This document shows positions 52,911 through 61,467 of a stretch of 64,000 nt of DNA, one piece after another. A program made the translations under genes and the position numbers. Numbering within the stretch: position 1 is the stretch's first letter; every line of letters starts with the position of its first letter. The notes under the pieces are model-generated. The model saw only the letters and a program-made list of their open reading frames with translations, was not told the DNA's origin and ran no database searches. This DNA comes from Gammaproteobacteria bacterium UBA5109 (GTDB lineage: Bacteria > Pseudomonadota > Gammaproteobacteria > Pseudomonadales > Pseudohongiellaceae): positions 458,810 through 522,809 of the forward strand of contig DHZH01000001.1 in NCBI GenBank assembly GCA_002414385.1, in the 5' to 3' direction.

Positions 52911-53744
52911 GTGACAGATCCAAAAGATTTAGAAAAGCTACGGACAGAAGAGTTTATTGTCCACGACCTTGAGCTTGTTAAGAACCAAGCTAAATGGAAG
53001 AAATACACCAAGGTAATAGCTAATGCCATGAGCTCGATTTCATGGATAGGTATGTTTCTAAATGCTAAAGATGCTTTTCAAGGAGATAAAAAACAAGGCG
53101 ATGTAAATGACCTTTACGAACAGTGGTTTAAGGTTCATAAAATAAAAATACAGCATTTGCTTGGCTCATTGGATGAAATGGCTGGAAGGCTGGAATCTAT
53201 ACCGGATGCTTTTGATTCAAGGATAGAGTCTGATGAGTATTTAACTTTAGTTCGTCGTGCTTTTAAATCCTGGGATGATGCCGAGACAATCGAAAAGAGG
53301 CAGTATGTAGTCAATTTAATATCAAATGCAGCAGCTACAAATATATGCCCAGATGATTTAATCAGGCTATATAACGATTGGCTCGATCAATACCATGAAA
53401 TTCATTTCAAAATTATTCGAGCTATTTACCAAAACCCTGGAATTACCAGACTTGGTATTTGGCAATCTTTTAGCGATGAAATCCCCCGAGACGATAGTGC
53501 TGAAGCCGATCTTTTTAGGAAGCTAATTAGTGATTTGCAGCTTGGAAGAGTTATTAGGAATCACCGACCTACTAATTATCAAGGCCAATTCATAAAACAG
53601 AGTACTAGAGGAAAATCCAGAAATAGTTCTGGCACCATAGAGTCTGCTTTTGAAAACACAAAACAAATAGAGCTAACAGAATTGGGGTCTCAATTTGTTC
53701 ATTACACTATGAATGAGGTTGTAAAACGCATTGAAAATACCTAA
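52911..53744 (+). CDS. Cassette-like gene, winged-helix C-terminal domain
   Basis: A 277-residue soluble protein. The first half is helical (VIANAMSSISWIGMFLNAKDAFQ is one hydrophobic segment). The second half, IRAIYQNPGITRLGIWQSFS then LFRKLISDLQLGRVIRNH, is like a winged helix-turn-helix. Otherwise unrecognised. Starts with GTG at 52911 with AGAGGAAG 6 nt upstream. The stop codon lies inside the R'' box of an attC-like site, as in integron cassettes. Confidence 0.72.
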   Translation: MTDPKDLEKLRTEEFIVHDLELVKNQAKWKKYTKVIANAMSSISWIGMFLNAKDAFQGDKKQGDVNDLYEQWFKVHKIKIQHLLGSLDEMAGRLESIPDAFDSRIESDEYLTLVRRAFKSWDDAETIEKRQYVVNLISNAAATNICPDDLIRLYNDWLDQYHEIHFKIIRAIYQNPGITRLGIWQSFSDEIPRDDSAEADLFRKLISDLQLGRVIRNHRPTNYQGQFIKQSTRGKSRNSSGTIESAFENTKQIELTELGSQFVHYTMNEVVKRIENT

Positions 53745-53801
53745 CAAGTTCTTCAATGCAGAGTCGCTGCTGCATAGCCGCCACTTAAACAAACGTTATT
53801 T
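53739..53801 (+). repeat. Integron attC-like recombination site
   Basis: 63 nt from R'' ACCTAAC (53739-53745) to R' GTTATTT (53795-53801). The arms are TAACAAGTTCTTCAA and CTTAAACAAACGTTA, which pair in the attC way; the centre has ATGCAG and CTGCAT flanking a loop. This is the length and layout of a short attC site. The preceding stop codon is in R''. R' departs from consensus GTTRRRY at two positions. Confidence 0.6.
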
Positions 53802-53831
53802 GTATTTAAGAGATGCGTGGAATGATCAAGC

Positions 53832-55100
53832 ATGAATAGAAACGACTACTTGTTCGCCGAATATGATCTCGATGGAACTCTCCGGCAGAATCTGCAAAAC
53901 AAGGTTGGCCCAGAAATCGATAAGATTTCGAGGAATCAACTCCTATCAACCCCCAAGGAAGATCTTATTGAGCACGTTTTCGCAGAGCTATCTGCTGATC
54001 CGATTGAATTGCATGAAGACCGCATGGAGTCGACTGAATCAGAAACAAAGATTGACGTTTCAGGTGATTCAAATCGTTTTTTTAGTCAAGATCGCGCTGG
54101 CCCTTTCTACGTCCCAGCTCACCAGATAGCAATAGATGTCCCTTTTTCGGGCGATCATCAACTTTGGAAGATGAAGCCAAGTTCATGGAAGAGCGTGTTC
54201 CCCCGGGGGCAGATTACGGCTGGCACAAGAGTCGAAGCATTGGGCAATCTAAGGCTTGTTTATACGGTGCCAGTCGACAACTTGAACGAAGAGAATCTCA
54301 AGAATGAGATTCAACGTGACCTAGAGTTGATTAGATTTTATGTCGGGAGTTCAACTTCGCAAGTCGAAGCCTACAACGCTCAGCTTAGACAGGCGATTGA
54401 ATCTGCAATTAATTCTCGTAAAGAGCGGATTTCCAAAACAGAAGGTATTGCATCAAGGATCGGGCTGCCAATTAAAAGAAATCCAAACGCTCCAGACCCC
54501 GAGCCAATTAACTTGAAGCGGAAGATTGTCCGGCCTCTTCCAAAGGTCTCGACGGATAGCTTTGAGCCAGAGTATGGTATTGACGATGCAACTTACGAGC
54601 ATATTCTGAAGGTAATCCGCCACGAAATTGCTACATTCGAAACAACTCCAGTCACATACCAGAATCTTGGTGAGGAGGATCTTAGAAACATCCTTATCGC
54701 ACATCTTAATGGTCACTACGAAGGCGATGCGACCGGCGAGACTTTTCGCCACCAGGGGAAGACAGATATACGAATCGAGGCCGATAATCGTGCAGCCTTT
54801 GTAGGAGAGTGCAAGGTATGGACTGGCGGAGCTGGACTGTCTTCAGCGATTGATCAGTTGATTGGTTACCTCACGTGGCGTGATTGCAAGGCTTCTCTGA
54901 TCGTCTTCAATAAGAAAGTAAAAGATTTCTCTTCGATTCTTGAGAAGTGTCCTGAGCAGCTCCGAACACACAAATCTTTCAAGAGAGAGGAAAAGGAAAA
55001 CGTCAGCGCCAATGAATGGAGGGTCTGTTTGCGATCGCCTGTGGACCAAGGAAGGGAGATAACCGTCCACGTATTCTTGGCAAATTTGTTCGTGAATTGA
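53832..55100 (+). CDS. PD-(D/E)xK nuclease-fold protein
   Basis: A 422-residue protein. The C-terminal region has a restriction-endonuclease-like core: D312 in GKTDIRIE and E326-C-K328 in FVGECKVW, separated by 14 residues, then SAIDQLIGYLTWRDCKASLIVFNK, giving the beta-alpha-beta pattern of the nuclease fold. The N-terminal ~280 residues are unknown. It is the second cassette-like gene, 37 nt after the attC-like site's recombination point, and is clearly more GC-rich than the island genes around it, indicating a separate origin. Confidence 0.8.
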   Translation: MNRNDYLFAEYDLDGTLRQNLQNKVGPEIDKISRNQLLSTPKEDLIEHVFAELSADPIELHEDRMESTESETKIDVSGDSNRFFSQDRAGPFYVPAHQIAIDVPFSGDHQLWKMKPSSWKSVFPRGQITAGTRVEALGNLRLVYTVPVDNLNEENLKNEIQRDLELIRFYVGSSTSQVEAYNAQLRQAIESAINSRKERISKTEGIASRIGLPIKRNPNAPDPEPINLKRKIVRPLPKVSTDSFEPEYGIDDATYEHILKVIRHEIATFETTPVTYQNLGEEDLRNILIAHLNGHYEGDATGETFRHQGKTDIRIEADNRAAFVGECKVWTGGAGLSSAIDQLIGYLTWRDCKASLIVFNKKVKDFSSILEKCPEQLRTHKSFKREEKENVSANEWRVCLRSPVDQGREITVHVFLANLFVN

Positions 55101-55109
55101 GATGACGAC

Positions 55110-55141
55110 ACATAACAATCAAGTCAATAAAGGCGTTATGT
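55110..55141 (+). repeat. Truncated attC-like site
   Basis: ACATAAC (55110-55116) and GTTATGT (55135-55141) are perfect inverted R''/R' boxes only 18 nt apart, with CAAGTCAA and TAAAGG as inner arms. Too short to be a normal attC, so the central part may be deleted. Just after the nuclease gene's stop. Confidence 0.45.
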
Positions 55142-55148
55142 CCGCTTC

Positions 55149-55169
55149 TGGCCGAAAGGAGACATAAGC
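55149..55169. repeat. Dispersed repeat GGCCGAAAGGAGACATAAGC
   Basis: 18 of 21 positions match the copy at 19143-19163. It also forms the right arm of an imperfect hairpin with TTATGTC at 55136-55142. Confidence 0.5.
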
Positions 55170-55221
55170 TGATTTCCGATAAGTACATTTATCGGTAATA
55201 GTTAAGTTCTAGTTAGTTATA

Positions 55222-56445
55222 TTAAATAATTATGTCATTTAGGCTAAGCATCGCCATCAACACAGATAAAATAACTAAAGCAATCATTACGCCTAACCCT
55301 AATATTAAAATAGGTTCTAAAAAAACCAACATTCGTTTTATGTTGCTGTCAGTTTCTTGCTCACAATTTTCAGCAATTTTTAACAACATTTCTGCTAATT
55401 TCCCACTTTCTTCACCAATTCTAATTAGATCAACTGTAATTGGTGAAAGAATTAAACTGTGTTGCAAAGAATCAGAAATTCTTTTCCCTGCTTTTAAGGC
55501 ATTAATGGCTAATTTAATTTCCTGTTTGAAAATATCGTAACTAACGGAATCCAATGCTAGATTCATGGAGTCTATCAGGTTCAATCCATTTTTTAATAAT
55601 GATGCGCTTGTTCTGGCAAATTTGGCTGTTTGGAAAGATTTTATAGTAGGGCCGAATAAAGGTAGATTTAATAAGGATTTATTCAGAGAACTCTTACTCA
55701 AAAGGTGTTGATAAGCATAGAAGCATAAATAAGATACAGCGAAAATCGCAATAATAACTATCCACCAATAGTTAGTGAAAGATGATGAAAGAGAAAATAC
55801 TGCACGTGATAGAAGCGGTAACGTCTGTTCAGAACCAGCAAACATAGGAATAAAGCGTGGAATTACGAAGGTCATTAAAAAGAACAATGACAATAGTGAA
55901 ATTACAACTAACAAAGCAGGGTAGGTCAGCGCCGAAACTACGGCTGATCTTAACTTTTCTTTCTTTTCAATATGTGCGGATAGATTCAGAAAAGCTTGTC
56001 CAAGACTGCCACTGGCTTCACCAGATTTAACCATTGCAATATACAAAGGATCAAATATTTGTGGAAAACGATATAGACTATTAGATAATGAGTTTCCGGC
56101 TTTTATTTCCTCATAAATTGACTGTATCACCTTCGCTGATTTCTTTTCCTGATGGTTTTTCAATAATAATTTAAGTGCGTGATCTAATGGTAATTCCGAA
56201 TTTAACAGTGTTGATAAATTTTGAGTGAAACTTAAAAGGTCTTTTCTTGAGAAATCTTTGTCATTATTTTTAGAAATGTTGATATTTAGCTTTTCTATTA
56301 AGGATTTTTTTTCAAGGGTTGCTGTAATTGGATAAAACCCTTGTGATTGAAGATTCTTTATTACACTTTTCTCATCGCTTGCTTCTAGTGAGCCTTCTAT
56401 TTGGTCACCGTTTGAAGTCAAAGCTTTATAATAATATCTATTCAT
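55222..56445 (-). CDS. gspF: Type II secretion inner-membrane protein GspF
   Basis: A 407-residue platform protein with two PilC/GspF repeats and three main helices. RYYYKALTSNGDQIEGSLEASDEKSVIKNLQSQGFYPI is the conserved N-terminus; PLYIAMVKSGEASGSLGQAFLNLSAHIEKKEKLRSAVVSALTYP and VDLIRIGEESGKLAEMLLKIAENCEQE are the GEASG-type repeat signatures. It anchors the ATPase GspE and pseudopilus. Last gene of the operon, 1 nt after gspE. Full length. Confidence 0.94.
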   Translation of the reverse strand: MNRYYYKALTSNGDQIEGSLEASDEKSVIKNLQSQGFYPITATLEKKSLIEKLNINISKNNDKDFSRKDLLSFTQNLSTLLNSELPLDHALKLLLKNHQEKKSAKVIQSIYEEIKAGNSLSNSLYRFPQIFDPLYIAMVKSGEASGSLGQAFLNLSAHIEKKEKLRSAVVSALTYPALLVVISLLSLFFLMTFVIPRFIPMFAGSEQTLPLLSRAVFSLSSSFTNYWWIVIIAIFAVSYLCFYAYQHLLSKSSLNKSLLNLPLFGPTIKSFQTAKFARTSASLLKNGLNLIDSMNLALDSVSYDIFKQEIKLAINALKAGKRISDSLQHSLILSPITVDLIRIGEESGKLAEMLLKIAENCEQETDSNIKRMLVFLEPILILGLGVMIALVILSVLMAMLSLNDIII

Positions 56446-58161
56446 TTATATAAAACTTACCCTGGCTACTTCTTCAATTGTTGTAATCCCTGCTAGTGCT
56501 TTGATTAAGCCATCTGTTTTTAAAGTATCCATGCCATCACTTATGGCAATTTTTTGAAGTTTTGAAGCATCATGTCCTTGTAAGATAGCTTGGCGCAATT
56601 TATCAGAAATATGTAATATCTCAGCAATAACTATTCGTCCTTTATAACCAGTTTTCTCGCATTTATCACACCCTTTGGCATGATATAAGGTAATCTTCTT
56701 ATCTTCAGACAGCACATCCATCTTTAATTGTTTTACAAGCTCGGTTGTTGGATTAAATTCCTCTTTGCAAAATTGGCAAAGTCTCCTCACAAGTCTCTGA
56801 GCAATAACCGCATTTAGCGTGGAGTTGGTTAAATAATTTTCTATTCCCATGTCTAGTAAGCGTGTTATCGAACTGCCGGCATCATTTGTGTGTAGTGTTG
56901 ATAGCACGAGATGGCCTGTCAACGCTGATTGAACGGCAGTTCTAGCAGTTGTTAAATCACGCATTTCCCCAATCATAATAATGTCTGGATCTTGCCTAAC
57001 GATAGATCTTAGAGATTGTGAGAAATCCAGGCCTATCTCAGGTTTTACCTGAATTTGATTTATCCCTTCGAGCTGATATTCAACGGGGTCTTCGACCGTC
57101 ATTATTTTTTGTTCATCTGTATTCAATACTTTCAGTGCTGCATATAACGTTGTCGTCTTTCCGCTACCTGTAGGCCCAGTAACCAGCACAATGCCATTTG
57201 GAGCTTTTAAAATAGTGCTTATAGCGCTTAGCTGCTTGTCAGAAAAACCCAGGTCTGATAATTCAAGTGCAATATTATTTTGATCCAGTATTCTTAAAAC
57301 CAGGCTTTCACCATGCAGGGTTGGGGTGGTAGAAACACGAATATCGATTATTTTCCCCTGTATGCGTACTTGCATGGCGCCGTCCTGGGGAAGTCTTCTT
57401 TCTGCTACATTGAGTTTAGCCATCAACTTTATCCTTGAAACAACCGCAGCGGTTGAATGTGCAGGCGGGGATTCAGTTAGCTGCAAGATTCCATCGATGC
57501 GATACCTGACCTTTAGCTTATTTTCAAACGGTTCAAAATGTATATCAGAGGCACGCGTTTCAACAGCTTTCTGGATTATGAAATTGACTAGTTTGACAAT
57601 CGGCGCATCGGCAGCCTGATCAAGCAAGTTGTCAATGAAACCAGTATTGGACTCATTCTCATTTTGAGAATCGAGATGCTCAACAATTCCGTCCATTTGG
57701 GATTGTGTGTTCCCAAACAGATTGTTCAAGCCTTTTGCTATTTGCTGTTTTGTCCCAATTTTAAGTTGTATCGTTTTTCCTGAAGCCAGGGCCATGGCTT
57801 CTATTGAAAAAGTGTCTTCCGGGTTTGCAGTAACAGTAGTAATGACTGACTCAGATTCGTATAACGGGAGTAATGAGGCAGACCGTAAATAGCTTTCTTT
57901 AAACGATTCAGCAGAAAATTCAATACTGTCTAACTCGTTGTCTTCCAGTAAAGGGAGTTCAAGGGTTTCACTGTATGCTTGTGCAATATCTGCATCTGAC
58001 ACAAGGCCTGTCTTTGTTAAAATTTCGCCCAAGCCACTAATGCCCGGTTCAGCAATCGTTAACGATTGTTTCAGGGTATTTTCAGAAAGCTTGCCTTTCT
58101 CAACCAGATAAGTTTGCAGCTTTGAGCGTACTGTCTCTTTTTGTATCCCTAGGACTGACAT
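56446..58161 (-). CDS. gspE: Type II secretion ATPase GspE
   Basis: A 571-residue hexameric ATPase that powers pseudopilus assembly. N-terminal GspE/MshE domain (SVLGIQKETVRSKLQTYLVEKGKLSENTLKQSL), Walker A GPTGSGKTTTLYAAL, DPVEYQLEGINQIQV Asp box, Walker B QDPDIIMIGEMRD, and the tetracysteine zinc motif CQFCKEE...CDKCEKTGYKGR. All parts needed for activity are present. Directly adjacent to gspF. Confidence 0.95.
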   Translation of the reverse strand: MSVLGIQKETVRSKLQTYLVEKGKLSENTLKQSLTIAEPGISGLGEILTKTGLVSDADIAQAYSETLELPLLEDNELDSIEFSAESFKESYLRSASLLPLYESESVITTVTANPEDTFSIEAMALASGKTIQLKIGTKQQIAKGLNNLFGNTQSQMDGIVEHLDSQNENESNTGFIDNLLDQAADAPIVKLVNFIIQKAVETRASDIHFEPFENKLKVRYRIDGILQLTESPPAHSTAAVVSRIKLMAKLNVAERRLPQDGAMQVRIQGKIIDIRVSTTPTLHGESLVLRILDQNNIALELSDLGFSDKQLSAISTILKAPNGIVLVTGPTGSGKTTTLYAALKVLNTDEQKIMTVEDPVEYQLEGINQIQVKPEIGLDFSQSLRSIVRQDPDIIMIGEMRDLTTARTAVQSALTGHLVLSTLHTNDAGSSITRLLDMGIENYLTNSTLNAVIAQRLVRRLCQFCKEEFNPTTELVKQLKMDVLSEDKKITLYHAKGCDKCEKTGYKGRIVIAEILHISDKLRQAILQGHDASKLQKIAISDGMDTLKTDGLIKALAGITTIEEVARVSFI

Positions 58162-58168
58162 AGTTAGT

Positions 58169-60319
58169 CTATTGAGCTGGTTCTGTTGTAAGGGGTGGTA
58201 AGTTGGTTAGTCTGGCGCGATATTCATCAGTAATAGTGCGCGCATCACCCTGATTTCTAATCACTCTGGGGGTGATCAATACCAATAATTCTGTTCGGGC
58301 ATCTTCATTGGTGTTTTGGCTGAATAGGTTACCCAGGATTGGAATTTTATTTAAAAAGGGTAGTCCACTTTCGCTAATAGCTTGCTGTTCTAGCATAAGT
58401 CCACCGAGCATAATTGTTTCACCTGAATTAATGGCTACGACACTTTCAATTCTTCTATTCTGAATGGTAGGCGCATCTAAACTGGATGTTGTTGTTGTCG
58501 CTGCAGTAGCCACTTCCTGAGTAATATCCATCGTTACCAATCCGCTTGCATTAACTCTGGGAGTGACAGTTAAGGTTATCCCTGTTTGTCTGAATGCAAT
58601 CTCATTTACAGTCGGAGAAGAGGGGTCTATATTGCTAATAGATTGACGTGTTGGAACGGGGATTTCATCCCCTACATTAATAGTTGCTGTTTGATTGTCC
58701 AACACCATCAAGGAAGGGGAAGAGAGTACACTTACCTCTGATGCCGTTGCTAAAGCATTTAATGCAGCTCTTACTTGGGTGGCGCTATCAATAACCGTAT
58801 AGGAAAAACCTGGTGCTAAAGCAGTTATGCCTGGCGCACCAAGATCAAGGGTGCCAAACCCATCAAATTCACCGCTGTTAATACCATTTTGGAAAAACCA
58901 TTCGACGCCGTAACTCAACTCATCTCTTAATGTCACTTCGATAATGCTGGCTTCAATAAGCACCTGAAGTGGCACAAGATCAAGTTGCTGGATGGCGGTT
59001 TCAATCATGCTGTAATCTTGGGGACTGGCTAAAATAACAACAGCATTTCTTACATCGTCACCAATTATTTTTATATCACTGTTGTTTGAAAGTGATAAAC
59101 CAGCGGTATTACCGGTAATAGTATTTTGCCCATCGGGTGAAACAGCAATATCGTCACCAATTTGAGCGGGAGTTAAACCGGGTGCTAACGCCGTGTTGGA
59201 ATTTGAAGGTGATGTGCCAACAGGTGAATTACCCGCTTGACCAGAATCCTGGAATATACTCTGAAGGATACTCGCTAATTCAATCGCCTTTCCATTTTGA
59301 ACGGTATAGACATAGATTCTTCTACCAGCGCTTTCACTGGGCAGATCCAGGCGATTAATCCAGGTTTCTACCTCTCTAAGTGCTGCTGGCGTGGAACTCA
59401 CTACCAATATGGAGCTAAGTCGCTCAAGGGGGACAAGCCGTACTAGTCCTTGTAGAGTCGGGTCACTACCCGAACCACTGGAATTTAAAATAGTATTTAG
59501 TTCAGCCTCCAGCGTTAGAGGATCAACATTACTGAGAGGAAATAAAGCCAGTGATCGTCCTCTAAGCCAATCCACATCAAAAATTTCTATGGTTTCTGCA
59601 ATGGTCTGTAACTCGGTGGAAGTCCCTGAAGCAATGATTAAGTTTCTCGGCTGATCGGTAGTGACCGCGCTAGTATCTGCAACTATCGGATCCAGTAACT
59701 CTTTCATTTCTTCAGCGGCGATAAATTGTAGTGGAAAGATACGAATACCATAGCCGGCAATAGTTGAATCATTGCTAACATTGGGGCTTATTGAACCAGC
59801 AGCAAAATTGGCAGATGGCATTATTCGATAAAAATTATTACTTTGAACAAGAATGGCATTATTAAGTTCGACTATTTCTTCTACCAGTATAAGCAATGAA
59901 TTTTGATCAATTGGCGTCGAAGTGTGTAAAGTCACTGTGCCGATGACATTGGGGTCTATAATGTAGTTCAAGTTGAGCAGGTCGCCCATGACAAGCGCGA
60001 GAAATTCAGTTAATTCAGCCCCTTCAAAATCAAGATCTATCTCACCCGCTTGAGTGTTTGAAGGCCGAATAGTTGCCTGGGTGTTAATAAAGCTTCCAGT
60101 GGCTTCTTCAATGATAGGCTCTCTACTATTGCTAATGGCACTTGATGTAGCGGAAGAAGCATTAGAACTTGTGATTTCCGGCTGAGTATTACCAGAGACT
60201 GCATCTTGTGTCGCTGCGCCACTGGTCGCCTGAGAAGTAGCACAGGCATTTAAAAAGCCAGCACAGACTAAGAACAAGAAAGAACACGTTATTTTTTTGA
60301 ACGAAACGGTTTTAGTCAT
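58169..60319 (-). CDS. gspD: Type II secretion outer-membrane secretin GspD, lipoprotein type
   Basis: A 716-residue secretin forming the outer-membrane channel. I choose ATG 60319 because it opens a lipoprotein signal with lipobox LNAC (FLFLVCAGFLNACATS). N0-N3 domains follow (IDLDFEGAELTEFLALVMGDLLNLNYI... , VQNGKAIELASILQSIF) and the C-terminal secretin core has VPTRQSISNIDPSSPTVNEIAFRQTGITLTVTPRV and GETIMLGGLM. Self-lipidated secretins (HxcQ, XpsD type) do not need a pilotin; none is seen here. A Ser/Ala-rich linker at about 28-80 is long. Confidence 0.92.
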   Translation of the reverse strand: MTKTVSFKKITCSFLFLVCAGFLNACATSQATSGAATQDAVSGNTQPEITSSNASSATSSAISNSREPIIEEATGSFINTQATIRPSNTQAGEIDLDFEGAELTEFLALVMGDLLNLNYIIDPNVIGTVTLHTSTPIDQNSLLILVEEIVELNNAILVQSNNFYRIMPSANFAAGSISPNVSNDSTIAGYGIRIFPLQFIAAEEMKELLDPIVADTSAVTTDQPRNLIIASGTSTELQTIAETIEIFDVDWLRGRSLALFPLSNVDPLTLEAELNTILNSSGSGSDPTLQGLVRLVPLERLSSILVVSSTPAALREVETWINRLDLPSESAGRRIYVYTVQNGKAIELASILQSIFQDSGQAGNSPVGTSPSNSNTALAPGLTPAQIGDDIAVSPDGQNTITGNTAGLSLSNNSDIKIIGDDVRNAVVILASPQDYSMIETAIQQLDLVPLQVLIEASIIEVTLRDELSYGVEWFFQNGINSGEFDGFGTLDLGAPGITALAPGFSYTVIDSATQVRAALNALATASEVSVLSSPSLMVLDNQTATINVGDEIPVPTRQSISNIDPSSPTVNEIAFRQTGITLTVTPRVNASGLVTMDITQEVATAATTTTSSLDAPTIQNRRIESVVAINSGETIMLGGLMLEQQAISESGLPFLNKIPILGNLFSQNTNEDARTELLVLITPRVIRNQGDARTITDEYRARLTNLPPLTTEPAQ

Positions 60320-60335
60320 TTTCGATAGCCTGAAG

Positions 60336-60872
60336 TTAGTTTGCATTGGCAGTATTTTCAACGAGTTGAATAATTCTTGTATCTGCATTTTTTCGAATTG
60401 AAATCTGGTTATTTTCAATGCCAGTTATTTCCCAGCCTTCAATGGTTTCACCGACTCGAACGCGTTGAACCTCGCTAGTAGAATTTAGTTTTAAAAGTGC
60501 TATTTGGGTTTGCGGAGAAAGAATAATCCCCTGTATGGAGAAGTTTATTGTTTCTTCTGGTTGGGGCTCTGCTATAGCAACGGGTGTAACTGCTTCTGCC
60601 TCCTGTTCTTGAACAGGAGGGCGATAAGGCTCTCGATTTACGGTAAATAGAGGGGCGTCTATGATAAAGGAATATGCATTGTCTGGGTTTACAATTCCTG
60701 CGAGATTGATCGGCATAGTTGATCTAAAGGAGTCGCTGGTATTCGTTTCAATAGTAGTTTCTAAGTTTAGCGGCCAGAAATATTCAGTTAGGGCTACTAA
60801 CAACAGTAAAACTGAGATTATTAAAATTGCTCTGTTAGCAGAGATAGAAGAGAGTGAGCCCTTAACGTCCAT
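60336..60872 (-). CDS. Type II secretion inner-membrane GspC/XpsN-like protein
   Basis: A 178-residue protein with one TM helix (AILIISVLLLLVALTEYFW), a proline-rich linker (about 85-105), and a C-terminal HR-like domain (FSIQGIILSPQTQIALLKLNSTSEVQRVRVGETIEGWEITGIENNQISI) that links the inner-membrane platform to the secretin. It sits between gspM and gspD, where Xanthomonas has xpsN. The PDZ domain of standard GspC is absent. Overlaps gspM by 11 nt. Confidence 0.8.
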   Translation of the reverse strand: MDVKGSLSSISANRAILIISVLLLLVALTEYFWPLNLETTIETNTSDSFRSTMPINLAGIVNPDNAYSFIIDAPLFTVNREPYRPPVQEQEAEAVTPVAIAEPQPEETINFSIQGIILSPQTQIALLKLNSTSEVQRVRVGETIEGWEITGIENNQISIRKNADTRIIQLVENTANAN

Positions 60873-61467
60873 TGTTAAGCACCTCTACATTCATATCCAA
60901 GAAAGCACTGACGTCCATTCTTACTTCAAGCTCTTCATTAATGTTAGATATTTGCCGCCCTTCGCGATGCCTGCTCTGGATGACCAGATTTTCTACAAAC
61001 AATGCCAGTGAATGCGTTTCAGCCTTGAGGAGAAATGACTGTAAAGCATTGATTGAGCTTTGTAGTCTTAGGCTAACGGTTATTTGAGGGAAATTAGTCG
61101 TTTCATTTGAGCGTCTGAAAGCCGCACTGACTAAAACTGCGCCACTTTCTTCGATTAAAGTGCGCAGTAAAGATTGAAGTTGAGCTCCTGCTAGAGCTGA
61201 GGTCCCTGCAGTAATAAATTGGTCAAGATACTCTTCGTCATTTGTTGACTGAGTTGCTTCATCTGTATTATTCATTAGAAATTCTGAGTCATATATGGAC
61301 TGCAAAAAACGTACATTCTGGTCGTGCAAGGTACTGATGGTTTCTAGTCTTTCTTGCCTTGCTGCTAAGGTTGGATTGATTAATAAGTTAAACAACAAAA
61401 TCAAGCCGCTCAGCAAAATCAAATAGCTCAGTAAGGCCTGTAATTCTGGACGAATATTACTGGTCAT
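60862..61467 (-). CDS. gspM: Type II secretion protein GspM (GspM_b type)
   Basis: A 201-residue inner-membrane protein: a single helix (LLSYLILLSGLILLFNLLI) then a periplasmic ferredoxin-like region (LQSLLRTLIEESGAVLVSAAFRRSNETTNFPQITVSLRLQSSINALQSFLLKAETHS) of the GspM_b/T2SSM_II group. Partner of GspL in the inner-membrane platform. ATG 61467 lies within the last codons of gspL, so the start is set by overlap. Confidence 0.85.
   Translation of the reverse strand: MTSNIRPELQALLSYLILLSGLILLFNLLINPTLAARQERLETISTLHDQNVRFLQSIYDSEFLMNNTDEATQSTNDEEYLDQFITAGTSALAGAQLQSLLRTLIEESGAVLVSAAFRRSNETTNFPQITVSLRLQSSINALQSFLLKAETHSLALFVENLVIQSRHREGRQISNINEELEVRMDVSAFLDMNVEVLNNGR

Larger units (their letters stand above)
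41411..55200. mobile_element. Genomic island next to tRNA-Ser
   Basis: An AT-rich block between the tRNA-Ser gene and gspF. It carries a large serine recombinase, DUF2924 and DUF5681 genes, a ParB-type methyltransferase, a C-type regulator, a four-gene methylase/HD/ATPase operon and two cassette-like genes. I saw no copy of the tRNA 3' end at the right border, so tRNA-targeted integration is not shown; boundaries are approximate. Confidence 0.65.
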
